A stretch of 64,000 nucleotides of DNA, from assembly GCA_027924585.1 (NCBI GenBank), contig BSBM01000442.1:1054001-1118000 (forward strand), given 5' to 3'. The notes below the pieces were generated by a model, which saw only the letters and a list, made by a program, of their open reading frames with translations, ran no database searches and was not told where the DNA came from. The translations under genes and the position numbers were made by a program. Position 1 is the stretch's first letter; each line of letters starts with the position of its first letter. Positions 24,536 through 36,917 of this stretch are shown in pieces. The stretch is from Larix kaempferi. Its lineage: Eukaryota; Streptophyta; Pinopsida; Pinales; Pinaceae.

Positions 24536-24690
24536 ATTTACCTTTATCAATTTTACCTAAATATCTAGAGGGACTATGAGGATGGGAATGGGTTTCATTT
24601 TCATTATATACATTTACCTTTATCAATTTTACCTAAATGTCTGGAGGGACTATGAGGATGTGAATGGGCTTAATTTTTATTATAAGTATA
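24536..24690 (+). repeat. 76-bp tandem duplication
   Basis: ATTTACCTTTATCAATTTTA begins at 24536 and 24612; both copies continue with GAGGGACTATGAGGATG. Confidence 0.85.
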
Positions 24691-27430
24691 ATGAGGTGTA
24701 GTCAATTTTAAAGTTAGTTATTATTATCTTAAATTAATGATTATTATATTTATGTATTTGAGGGTGGTAACCAATTTTAATTATTAATGAATTAGTTATT
24801 ATTAATAAAAGAGTTATTAAAAATGTTAATTATTTTTATTGAATAAAAATAATTATTATGAACAAATATTTCATGTTTATAATGAAATAAAGTGGTATTA
24901 AACTTCAAAGGTATTTACTATTACTAAATGAATTATTAAAGTGATAGTGACTTCTTATAAGAGTTATTAATAAAGTGATAGTGAATGATTCAAGTTAGAT
25001 TGTGTATGCATAAAAATGTAAAACTTATTTTGAATCTAATATGTAGTAAGCTTGTGGAGAATCTAAGTTATTTAGAGCTCTAAGTTGTGCTTGCATTGAT
25101 GTTCAAATTTATTTCGATGTTTGTTTTTCCATTGTAGTTGGAAATTGAGCTACTTCTAAATTTAATGCCTTGACATTGTTCGATTTGACCTTTGTTAAGT
25201 TTGCACCTACATATAAATATAAAACTTATTTTCAATTTGATATGAGATAAATCACTTTACTTGAGTGATGTGTTAACCTAAATGGACAATGTATAATGAA
25301 GGGGTATTAACTTCTTCTATGTATCCTTAACCTTTATCTCTAGGAAGTGGTCCTAATCTACCAATGCTCTAAATTTTGGATTGGTGTCAATCTATGGCTC
25401 TAGTTATAGTGTAAACTCCTCCAACAATGTTGTGTTATAAGGTTATAGTAGTTCCACATTGAAAATAGGATGAAGTTCCAAGTATGATAATAGATCCAAC
25501 TAAAATGCATACTTTCCAACTTACTTGGTCATGGCATGTGGACCATATCCTAGTGGAAACAATTTCTTGTTTGACCTTTGAATCAGTGTTTATGATTGTT
25601 TAACTAGATTTGGTCATTACCTTTGTAACAATGGAGTGTGAGGTGTTGATTTTGACATTACTTATATGTGTGTGTTTTCGTGTCATATGCAAGATACCAT
25701 GAATTCATCATTGAACATTATGAACTTACTTAATAAAGATGATTACTTTGTTAAATCCCTAATTCTTAAATTCAAATTGCATATTGTAGTCAGCATAGGG
25801 TAATCCACATCAAGCACGGTGCACATTGGAAGTCAATGCAAACTTTTAATTGGTTAATATGTGCTTTAGAGTTGTGTTAAGCTCTACTAGAATTTTGTTA
25901 AGTATGCTTACGTTAGTCTTATTATCCATGTAGAAGGAGAGATATTGATTCAAAAATAAAAATATTAAGGAGATTCCTTTGCACATGGCGGGGTTGGTTT
26001 GTTTTGTGCACGTCTCATGTTCTAAATGTGGATCGAACATGGTTAAAGGAAATAACATTAGTAAAAGAGAAATGGAATGAATAAAACCATTTAAAAAAGA
26101 GAAAATTAATTATACATAACATTTCTCAGAAAATAAAAAATTGAAACCTGCAAATCTCAACTATAAATGCATATTCACATTCTTTTACTGGCTAATAGTT
26201 TTTATTTTCAGGGGAGCTGCTTCTAGTTTCACAAATTCCAGATACCTCAAATTTGGGTTTCATGTGCATTAGACTATACACCTGTTGCGCTTATGCTCTG
26301 CTAATGAGAGGGTGGGCACTTAGAAAGTATAGATTTTTTTTTAATGAGGGTGCACTTCTATAGAATTTGTGCATCGGACATATGCACACATAAATATAAA
26401 CACATGTATGCTCATGAGGCACTTGTGGGATTGAAACTGGAAGATTCTAGGTGAAGTATAATGTGATATTACATTGAAACAAAGTGGTACAGGGAGCCAA
26501 CGATGACAAACAGAATACTTTACCTCCTCTTGCAGGGAAATTGCAAGTTTGTCTCGGCTTCCTAGTGAAGGAGGGATTTTTTCATGTTGACTTCCACCAA
26601 TTGCTCATTGCTTTGCGCAAATAGCTCCTCCTTTAGCTAATATCTTCTTCTCGTTCCTCGTACATCATCTATTCTCTCACAACAGGAATGTGGCAACGTC
26701 AAGGACATTTCCACCTCGTGGCTCTTGTATTGTAATACATCCCATGCTATACTTATTATGTAGAATGAAACCATTACAATGTAGTGTGATAACTTTTGTG
26801 CTCAATTACAAGGATTGAATCGAGAGTATAAAACATTAATGCCAATATGTTTAGATGGACTTGATTCCATAACCATGGACTAATGTTTTTACATTGGATT
26901 ATTATTATCCATGCAATGTAGTTCCTAGACTACTAAAGTGATAAATTTACAATGTTTTTCCTTTTTATTACATCCCATCTAAGACATTAAATTAAAACTT
27001 AGGATATCATCCTAACTATTATATTTACAAGATTTTCCCTCTGCCTCCCCTCCACTACTTCTAAATGAAATGTAATAAAATATACCCTAAATATTTGTAT
27101 TGCCATATAACATAATTAAGCCCCCTTTGCCCCTTAATACAGGGCAATATATTTTTTCATTTCCATACCATAGTTTATTCCCCAATATGAATGGACGTGA
27201 TAGGATATTGCCTACCAACTGAACCCCCCGTGAGTTTAAAGGGCAAGAGGGCAAGGGCTACAGGAAGCCTGAGTTAAATTGACAAGTGGCAATTTTAAAG
27301 TCATTGTAAAGTTTAGTAAAATTAAAAGTTTGCAAAAATGATAAGCCTTGTACAAAGAGGTATGCATTGGTGACAAACATTTGACTTTGGACTCTCTAAG
27401 CTCATCAATCACAAAGGTGATCGCAAGCAC
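24691..27430. other. Intergenic, nothing recognised
   Basis: About 2.7 kb of AT-rich sequence with only short frames. No repeat family, RNA gene or exon could be supported. Confidence 0.4.
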
Positions 27431-27640
27431 TCATTGAAAAGTCTTCGGGGAACCAGAGGATACCTGCTCCAGAATGGCTTGCCAATTTACCCATCACTAC
27501 CAAGTATGATGTTTTTAGTTATGGCATGGTGCTGTTGGCTATCATAAGCGGTAGAAGTAATTTCCAAGAAGGAAGAAATTCTCAGTATGGGCGTTTGAAG
27601 AATTTGAAAGAGGAAACATTCCAAACATTACCAGGACAGG
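27431..27640 (+). pseudogene. Receptor-like kinase fragment (G-type lectin/SD2-like, kinase subdomains VIII-IX)
   Basis: Read across one frame break, the segment encodes LRGTRGYL, then APEWLANLPITTKYDVFSYG and MVLLAIISGRSNFQEGRN. This is the activation-loop/APE region of plant G-type lectin S-receptor-like Ser/Thr kinases, membrane proteins that sense outside signals. A single missing base near 27465 separates the GTRGY part from the APEW part. Upstream catalytic subdomains (HRD, DFG) are absent, and after about 27650 the sequence passes into a ~50-bp tandem duplication (27641-27740). It is a dead fragment. Confidence 0.8.
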
Positions 27641-27891
27641 GTTTGATTTCATGTGCTGGTCTCCTCGGTTGGCCATGGACACATGACAACGTTTGATTTC
27701 ATTTTCTGGTCTCCTTGGTTGGATATGAACGCAACATAGTTTAATTTTAAAGTTTATATGATGTGATGGTGGCCCTCGTTGGCCATGGAAGATGGGCGTA
27801 GTCGTATTTTGTGTCTGCTGTGGTTGTGTTTATTAAAGTTGTTGCCATTCTCTTTTGTGTTTCTGTTTTTCTGGTTGTTATCTGCTGTAAT

Positions 27892-28045
27892 TTTTTTGTG
27901 TTTCTGTTTTGATAGGAATGTTTTTCTACCCAAGTAGAAAATCCAAAAGGCTTATAAAAAACCAATTTTTTTGTGTTTCTGTTTTGATAGGAATGTTTTT
28001 CTACCCAAATAGAAAATCCAAAAGGCTTATAAAAAACCAAGACAT
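27892..28045 (+). repeat. 75-bp tandem duplication
   Basis: TTTTTTTGTGTTTCTGTTTT, GATAGGAATGTTTTTCTACC and AAATCCAAAAGGCTTATAAA recur with a period of 75. Since 75 is divisible by three it yields a repetitive frame on both strands that I do not treat as a gene. Confidence 0.85.
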
Positions 28046-28554
28046 GCCAGTAATGAACAGTAATGAACAATGTAGTAAAATGCCTAAAACTTTATGTCTC
28101 TTTTCACCTCCATTTTCCCTTTTATAACTTCCATATGGTCACCCTGATAAAGAAATTACCTCAAGAAAGAAGCCTCGCATATTTTCCAAGTCACTTCTCT
28201 ACCCATGATAACACCTGGAAGAATAAATAAACGGCGAAACTTTAAAAATCAACAATCTCTATCAAACTGAAACAAATCCAAATTAATGTTAACAATAAAG
28301 CTTTAAAAATCAGCAATCTCTACAAGACTGAAACAAATCCAAATTAATATTAAGAACTTAAAAAGAAATCTTCCTCTACCTGTATTATTAATTCTCCTAT
28401 ATTATTAATTCCTTGGAGGAACCTTGACTTGGCCGGCTTCACAATCCATTTCGTTGTACCAATCACCTGCAGTGTAAGTGAGAGTGTACAGAATGATGAA
28501 GAGAAGATACTACAACAGTCTTCCATTGCATTCCGTTCTTTAGCGATGTTTATG
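28046..28554. other. Intergenic
   Basis: Contains a ~65-bp imperfect duplication around 28225-28350 (GAAACAAATCCAAATTAAT twice). No gene. Confidence 0.45.
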
Positions 28555-29030
28555 TGAGTTATAAAGACTTTTAAGGAAAAAAAAATTTCTAAGTTAAAAA
28601 ATATTACATTAAAAGTAGCATTATTAAGTAAAAAATATTAGGCAAAAGTGGCTTGGCAGTACCAACGTGAAATCATTGTGTGAAAGTTTGTAGTACCAAA
28701 GTGAAATCATTGTGTGAAAGTTTGTATAACCACATGGATTTATGTAAAATATTTTGAGAGTGTTTTAGTGGAACTTTATATACTATTTTGTGAGTTATAA
28801 AAATAAAGATTTTGAAGGAAAAAAATTATTTGAAGTAAAAAAATATTAGAGCAAAAGTGACATGATTAAGTAAAAAATATTAAGTAAAAGTGCCGTGGGA
28901 GTACCAAAGTGAAATCATTGTGTGAAAGTTTGTATAACCATATGGATTTATGTGAAATATTTTGAGAGTGATATAGATTTTAGTAGAACTCTATATACTA
29001 TATTGTAAGTTATAAGGATTTTTAATGAAA
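28555..29030 (+). repeat. ~216-235-bp tandem repeat
   Basis: GTTATAA-led units start near 28558, 28793 and 29009. Each full unit holds AGTACCAAMGTGAAATCATT, GTGTGAAAGTTTGTATAACC and ATTTTGAGAGTG. The first has an extra internal ~35-bp duplication of the GTACCAA...GTTTG part. Confidence 0.8.
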
Positions 29031-30299
29031 AAAATATTTAACTTATAATTTTATAAATTGTAATTTTGTATTATTTTTATTTTCATAATTATTATATTTT
29101 TTAATACAATTGATATGTTTTTATTTTCATTATATTTAAATAATTATACACTAGAGTATGTTTAATATTTAGTTTCAATGCTTCAATTTTTATATATTAA
29201 AATAATTATAATATTTAGTTAGTATATTTAAAAAATTTAGATATATTATATGTAATTAGTGTATGTTTTAGTTTTTTTACATGATTTATAATTATACTTA
29301 ATTGGTTGAGAGTTCATCTTCCATGGATTAAAGGAAATAGGTTTATAGTCCAAGGACTAAAGCCATATGGTAGGAATGAATGTCTAACCCATTATGAACC
29401 CACTAAGAAGATGATTAATAGTTGTATGTGTAATAGCTTAAGATGTTAAAGTCAACATGCTCTTTGAAATTATGGTTATCATGTAATTCATTGGTTTATG
29501 ATTCTCAATTATGGTTTAGATTAAGATGTGTGTATCTTTATTATGCCTAAATATGCAAATTAGTCATATACCTCTCACTATCTAAGAAATCCTTATATAA
29601 CAATGATTCAGTGTTTTGGCCCTCATAATTTATTCTATATAAATGAGTCATTATTTTTTGCCCCAATCATAGCTCATTAGCCATGAGCCCTAAAAGAAAT
29701 GGATACCATGCAATTTCATAGTTTCTAACCCCAAACCACGATTTGATTTGGAACCTCAAATTATAGAACATATGAGGTAAACTAGGTCCTTCTACATGGC
29801 CCATTAGCCATGGAGAAGCATATTTTAGGGCCTACAACCTTAGTTTCCACTAAAACTGGCATAGATACATCATAAATGCGGATCTATCAAGCATCGAGAG
29901 GCATCCAATTTCTTGAGGTGATATTTTTTTAATCGTCCTTTATTTTGTTTTAAATTTTTATTTTATGAGCAGATATGGATTTTTTTAATTATTTTTTATT
30001 TGGTTTTCACTTTTTATTTATTTTATGAGCCGACATAATTTTTTTTAAATTACTTTTTTTTTTGGTACCTAACGTGACATTGTTACGTAACGTTACACAT
30101 CTCCCCCATACTGGGTTGTAAGCACCTCCCTACTCTCGGTGCAAAAACAAGAGAAAGAACTTGAGAATAATATAGACAGGACAGATGATAATAATGCCCC
30201 TTATATGACACATGTAGGCTAAAGGATCACTTTACAATGATTATGCGGTGGTATTGGACCTTATGCATGGTCTATGAGCCATAAATATATTTTAGGCAT
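29031..30299. other. Intergenic, AT-rich then mixed
   Basis: No gene seen. Around 29.66-29.83 kb the phrase CCCATTAGCCATGRAG-like sequence occurs twice, which may be a very diverged start of the satellite that follows. Confidence 0.35.
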
Positions 30300-32990
30300 G
30301 ATATTTTGATCTTCCTCATCAAATCATATCTGGGGCTTTGAGGCCCTCAAAACCGACTAATTATGTCCATATTTCTACTAGAATACTTAAGATGTCCTAG
30401 ATCAATGTTATGTGATCGATTGAGGAATTGTTCATTGCCTTCATCCTTAAATGATTCCTTTAGAGCCTAAGGCTTGGGTTTCCTCTATTCACCATGTCTA
30501 GAGCCCTAAAACCCATAACTAGTGCTAAAATCCTCCCAATGGAACCCATATTCATTCTTGGATGCTAAATATAACCTATATAAGTTCATTGTTGTTATTA
30601 GATACCTCTTTCGTGGCTTTGGTACCATCAAATACGCCTTTAATTCCTAAGGCTTGAGTTTCCTTTCCCAGCCATGTACAAGGACTTTTGAGCCATATTT
30701 GGTTCTCAAAACCTCATAATGGTGTCCATATCCCCAATCAAAAGCATAATATTAGCTATTCCAATGTTATGTGGTAGTAAAAAACGTGTTTCATGCTCAT
30801 CAGGAAATCAAAGTTTCCTTTATGGAAAAATGCTAATGTTTCCTCTTTAAAAATTATCAACAACTCATGACCCATCTAAACTAGTAATAAAGCCTTCTAA
30901 TAAACCCTGTAACCTAACTTGAAGGCCAAATATCCTCTAAATCATTATTCTATCGTGGTTGAGGCCTTGTTGATGGCCCTCAATCCATAGAAAATTCCTT
31001 TAGGGCCTAAGGAATATCGTCCCAAAGGCCCATCAACAATGTTAAATACCTCCTGATGGAAGCCATATACCTAGTAAGTGAGAAAATATTCTTTGTGATG
31101 TTTCGAGGCCTCAATGATGGCCTCTTAATGCCACCCATATCTACACTTAAAGGATAAATATCTCCTACAAATTTATTTTGTGGAGATATTAGATATTATT
31201 CAAGGCATTTGAGACCTATAATCTACTTTTATGGCCTATATATGATTTTATTTTTACAACTATCTATTTCCAAGGTGTTGAGAGTTATACTTAGTTCTCA
31301 AAACATATTAATGGCTCTCATATTTCCACTTAGAGAAATACTTAGTTATCAAAACCTCTGAATGGATCTTATATTTCCACTTAGGGGCTCTAGATCCCTT
31401 AGAGAAGCCATGTGTGGTAATTTGAGGCAATCTTAAGGGCCCTCGATCCCTATCAACTTTCTTTATAAATTAGAGCATTGGATCATTCCCCAACCATGTA
31501 TTTGGACTCGAGATACATACACGGATATCAAACCTCCTAATGTATTTAATATCCACAATTGGAATCCAAAAATCCCCTAGATAGGTAGTATGTGGTGGTT
31601 TGCAACCTCCTTCTTAGCCCTTTATCCCTAGGTGTGTATGTTTAGGGCTTAAGTCCTAGGTTTCCTACATTTAACATATCTAGATCAAAGACATATATAT
31701 GGGGAATAAACCCTCCTAATGGGGATCCTATACTTATTTAGAGGAAATGTATCCCTATTGTAGGTGAATTATTGTGGTTTAATTCCTTAATAAATTCCCT
31801 CCATCCCTAGAATCTTCCCTTAGGACCTAAGGCCCAAGTTCCATCCTTTGAAAAGTTCAATATCTTGAGATGAAATTTTGGTTCTCCAAAACTACTAATT
31901 TTTTTTATATGCTCACTTATGAGCTAAATATTCCCTAGGAATACATGTGTAGTGGTCTAGGTACTCATTCATAACCCTTGAGTCCTCAAAGTTACCTATA
32001 GGGCCTAAGGATTATGTTTCCTCCCCCAACCATATATATGGCCTCAAGATCGATACCATGTGTTTAAAACCTCTTAATTATGTTTGAATATGATCATATG
32101 GAGGCGATATACCAACTTGAGATGTCATATGTGGTTGTTCAAGTTGTCATTATTATCCTTTGAGCCCTCATTTTTTTCAAGAACTAAGGCCTGATTTATC
32201 TCCTTAGCTTGGTTTTATACATTACTAGAAGGTTATGGATGTGTTGTGGTTTGCGATGTCATTCTTTTCCTAGGTGCATATAATGTTTGTTTAGGGAATG
32301 ATCCCAAAGGTTACTCCCTTTACTATGTTAATTCTCCTAGGACCCTACTGAGTGCTCACAAGCTACTAATTTCATGGAGCTCCATAACCAAAGACAAAAT
32401 ATACCCTCGAGAGGTGAAGAGTGGTTCCTTGAGCCACCAATAATTTCCTTTGATGCTTAGGAAAGTCCTTTACGACCCAATTCTTGATTCGTCTCCACTA
32501 GCCATGTCTAGGGTGCTTGCATCCATACCTAGTGCTTAAAATTTCCTAATGGCACACATTTCCCCACTTAAAAGTAGATATATCATAGGAGCTCATGAGT
32601 GACTCTTCATGGTGTTTTTCTTAGCCTTTGATACCTAAAAGATTCCTTTAGGGAATAAAACCCGCATTTCCTCTTTTAAGAATGTCTAGGGCCATAAAGC
32701 ATATGCCTAGTGTTAAACCTCAGGATGACAATGATATCCCCATAGCTTGTAGGCTAGGGAAACTCTTTGGAGATCATGAGTGGTGGTCCAAGGTGTCATT
32801 TAGCCTTAGATACCCACAAGATTCTTTTAGTGGTCATGGATTTGGTTTCCACCATTGAACATGTGTATACGAGGGTGAAAAATAAAATAATGAGTTATTT
32901 CACAAGTTTAATTTCAATTGAGACAGTTCCCCAACTCCCAAATTTCATGAATAACTACTCCTAAATCCCTAGTTGCTCCTCACAAACTAT
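30300..32990 (+). repeat. Degenerate satellite, block 1 (monomer ~178-180 bp)
   Basis: An anchor of the form NACCATGTMTA (variants such as ACCATGTCTA, GCCATGTACA, AACATATC) follows a TCCTC-rich stretch and a CCTTTAGGGCCTAAGG-like stretch. It recurs at about 30491, 30671, 30851, 31493, 31673, 31851, 32029, 32207, 32501, 32678 and 32858, mostly 177-180 bp apart. Between anchors come a CTCAAAACCWCCTAATGG-like phrase, ATWTCCCCACTT and a GGTTTGAGGC-like phrase. Copies are strongly diverged. No coding capacity. Confidence 0.8.
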
Positions 32991-33601
32991 AAAAGTGAAT
33001 AGGTGAGAGAAACGTTGGCCACTAATTACCCTGGCTAATTCTTGAAAAAATATTTTCTTGGAGAAGAAACACTCTTTTTTATCTAGTTGCACAACCCATT
33101 TCCCTTGTATGCAACATCCCTCACTCCTTATATGAAACTATTGTTTTCCATCCTTCTCATTGCAAGCCTATTATGGTAGAGAATCCTTATATTCTTTTTA
33201 GCATACATTGTTTTAGAAATATTTTGAGTGAAGTTAAAGTGCTAAAGTGACTTGGAAGAAAGGACCCATGACTTGGTTCCAGAATGGTGCAACAAATGAA
33301 TGTTTAATTGTTTTGAATTGGAAAGTTATAATTATGTAATTTGTTTTAAAATATTTTTTGTGGAAATTATTATTCTTTCACATTATTTTGTTTCTATTTC
33401 AGAACTCTTGTGAGGGATTGAAGAAAAGGAGCAAAGATCAAGACCTAAGGGATTCGATGAAATATTATTAGAATCGGGCATGTACTTCTTGAATGTTGTA
33501 TTCTTATACTTTATTAATTGTTGAAAAAGAGATCAATTGTTGTCTTGTTTGAATTGAGTTCATTAATGGGTTTGATATGTGACAATTGAACCCAAACAGT
33601 T
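32991..33601. other. Non-satellite spacer before the copia insertion
   Basis: The satellite phrases stop near 32990. This stretch has no recognisable repeat or gene and is AT-rich toward its right end. Confidence 0.4.
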
Positions 33602-33606
33602 GTTTG
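33602..33606 (+). other. Target-site duplication GTTTG (left)
   Basis: Matches GTTTG at 39962-39966 on the other side of the copia element. Confidence 0.95.
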
Positions 33607-34262
33607 TGTTGATGTATTTGTAACTTCAGAATGTATTTCATATATGTATATTGTATTCCTATAGAGATGTTATTATTCCTCTATATGGAAGTGTTTGTCT
33701 TCCTATAGAGATGTTATTATTCCTCTATACAGAAGTGTCATTATTTATATTGTAAGTGTTGTAACTTATACTTGATGGGTTATTAGACCACCTTGTTGGG
33801 GTCGGCCCTGTATAAGTCATGTGGGTTAAAGAGTTATTAGACCACCCTATTGGGGGTTGGCCCTGTCAGCATTATGTTATGTGGTTAAGTTAAATCCGAC
33901 CTAGTAAAGGTTATTAGGCAAGTCAAGTCAAGTATAAAGAGAGTGCGGGAGGCACTCTATTTGATCATTCACTTTCTCACTCATACTCTCATTGGAGAGT
34001 GGTGCACTTGTGGAGGAGGAGAATCTGCTGTTAGGAGATGAATATCTCTTATGATTGGGTTGTATCATTGCTCTATCTATCTCTGAGGAAGTTTTGGGGT
34101 TTTTCACCTTTATGGTTTTCCCCAGTGAAACTCTGGGTGTCTATTGTCTCTTGTGTGCTTGCATTATTATGTCCATGATTGATATGCTGTAGATATGTTG
34201 TACATGTTGTTCTCTCAATTAAGATCCTAGATCATATTGAAGTAAAATCTGAAAAACTAACA
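33607..34262 (+). repeat. 5' LTR of the copia element
   Basis: Begins TGTTGATGTATTTGTAAC and ends CTGAAAAACTAACA. Its 656 bp exceed the 3' LTR by 44 bp because a 44-bp unit (TCCTATAGAGATGTTATTAT core) is tandemly duplicated at 33657-33744. A TATAAAGAG sequence near 33934 is a possible TATA box. Confidence 0.95.
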
Positions 34263-34274
34263 TGGTATCAGAGC
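34263..34274 (+). promoter_or_regulatory. Primer-binding site (initiator Met tRNA)
   Basis: TGGTATCAGAGC, the standard plant copia primer-binding site, abuts the 5' LTR. Confidence 0.95.
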
Positions 34275-36917
34275 TAGCCTGGAAGAAGGTATGGTATGGC
34301 ATTTATGACACTTGTTGCACTTGCGAAGCTAGGGCTTGATATAGAAAAAACAAGTCATTGTAGCAATTTCCCTATGAATCCATTTTGACGAAGTTTTAGG
34401 ATCTGAAAATTTTATAGGTCGAATATAAGATCCCAATGTACCTTGTATCCGAAACACAAATTCTAATTCATTGTACTTTGTGTTTTATGATCTGTACAAT
34501 CTAGGGTTTCTGCCTCTTCCAGATCTCAATCATAAACAGGTGACCTAGGAAAAAAGGTCACAACTTGGGCTAGGAAGCTCCAAATGAAATTTAGTAGAAA
34601 GTGACAGGTAGGGCATAGACTATACTTTCACAGGCCGAAAGTGAACCACTGAAACGTGGCACTCTGTACAAGTTCGCTCTCATGTTTTATCCCACAAATA
34701 GGTCACGTTGTGACACTTGGCATAAATCTCTCTCAGAGAATCCATTTGAGGTCAGACTTGTGGGGTTGGAAAGATAACAGGTCAGGCTACCACTAGAAAA
34801 ATTTTCAGACCTTGTAGATCGAAAATTTCAGAGTTACACCAGAAACAATTAGGTGCATATTTCTATCAAAACAGAATTAGATTTTGAGCACCTTCATTCA
34901 TGGCTCCGAGAATTTAGGGCTTCGGAGAAAGTTGGAATTTTTGTAATCGGATACCACGGCTGGATGCTCCTCATGAAAATCAAAATTTAGAGACCAAGAT
35001 CGAATTTTTTGGTTGGGCAGAAGGCCAGGCTTGATCAAACCCTAGTTCGGGACTTTGATCGGAAAAGTGGAAAATTAGGGTTTCTACAAAAATGGGATTT
35101 TTTGAAATCTATGACCATAGCTGGAAGCTCCTTGGAAAAATTGAAGTGTAGAGCTTTGGATCAAACTATTTGGTTGGGTGAAGCTCCGGGAAAATCAAAC
35201 CCTAATTCAGGGTCCTCCCTAGTGAATCCGGAAGATTGAAAAGCAAATTTGAGGGGTGAAACTTTGCAGTTTTCAAATTCTGAGTATACCAAATTGACCA
35301 GCTCAGAAAGGCGCATCTTTCTATCCTTTCAGAAGTTTGAATTTTTTAGGGTTTCTCTGACAAACGCTAATCCAGCTCCAGATCCAGTTTCTGCAAATCA
35401 AAGTGGATTGGGTTAATCCTAGAAGAGAATGGATTATTCACTTGCATAAGTGAAGAAGTTCCTGTTTCAGAGGGATTTGAGGCTAAGGCCTTACATAAGA
35501 AGATTACAAGCAATCTCGACAGGTATGACTTATCTAGGTATATGAATTATCTAGGTATGTTTCGAGATCTGTTCATGATTAAGTCTATGGTATGTTTGTC
35601 TTCATCAAGGTTAGTACAATCTTGATTAACTTTAGACTTGTTGTATCAACTTAATAAAATTATGAATGCATATATTCATTGATTAGGGTTTTGACACTTA
35701 TGATTGTACTAATGCATTGTGGTGTTGTATGAGGTTGATGTTGTCCGATAACATGAAAGGTACATCAAGAAAGACAAATCATGTTCTAGTTCAAGAACAT
35801 GTGACCACGGTGACATGAATATAAAGATTCATCCATTGTCATGGATCACATAGAAGCTCTACTTACGAGGTATGTATAATTTGGTTCTACAATGCTTAAC
35901 CTATGATATATGTAGGTTACTAGCACAAGTCATTGAAGAAAACAAGAAGACATCATGTGGGTATATTATGACTAACCAGAAGAGTCATATGGTCAAATAA
36001 GAAGTTGCATGAGTAAAGGAAGTACTCTCTGAAACCTTGAATACTAGTGCTTGTGATAAATTATCTGTGTATGAAATGATCTTGACCATACATGTTTAAG
36101 ATTACTTAGAATCATAATGTTTTGTAGTATTGAGATTATACTAATGAATGTATGATTGTGTATGAGACCTCGAGGATAACACAATGATGATACTAGTAAG
36201 TATGCATAAGTGATCAAGGATGGATATAAGTTCAAGGACATGTAATCCAGGAAGCAAAGATCAAGATGGAGCACAGTCCAGTAGTTCCTGCAAGGAAGAA
36301 AATATTTAGAGGGAGTCCACCCTACAAACCAAACAAAGGTAAGTATTTGAATTGTCATTTCTTGCATATTTGTTTGTTTAAATAATATTTAGAGGGAGTC
36401 CACCCTACAAACCAAACAAAGGTAAGTATTTGAATTGTCATTTCTTGCATATTTGTTTGTTTAAATAATATTGTTCAATGATGCATATGTTTATGTTCCT
36501 AGACTTAGGGTGTGTATTATGCATATTAGAATAATTGCATTAATGAACAGTATACTAATAATATACATATGATGGGTAAGTGGCCTATGGCATTGTACAA
36601 CATTCCATTGCTACTTATCTAGAATGAAACCTCTTTGCTGACATGTTGGGAGTTGTGCACACTCTTAACAATGTTCTGGTAGAGATTGGAAGGCATCTAG
36701 AAAGTTACGGGATATGGGTAAATGTTGTATTGAAGCATTGACTAAAATAATTGCATGAATGTATGACATATTTTTTTATGTGTAAGAATTTGTTCTGAAA
36801 ACTATGAGATGTTTTCTAATCATGCAATTTAACTTGTTTTGTAGGAGAGATCGTATACCATCACCCACAAAAGAAGAACTACAACATTTGTTCCAACAAT
36901 GAAGTTCAGACTATCTA
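34275..36917 (+). other. Non-coding leader of the copia element; gag, protease and integrase absent
   Basis: None of the expected gag, CCHC, protease or integrase motifs is visible in this 2.64 kb. An imperfect ~165-170-bp direct duplication spans about 34907-35240 (GGTTGGGYRGAAG..., AATCAAACCCTA and GGAAGCTCCT blocks). An 83-bp tandem duplication lies at about 36301-36466 (GAGGGAGTCCACCCTACAAA). A 76-codon frame at 35009 lies in the first duplication and is not supported as a gene. Confidence 0.75.
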
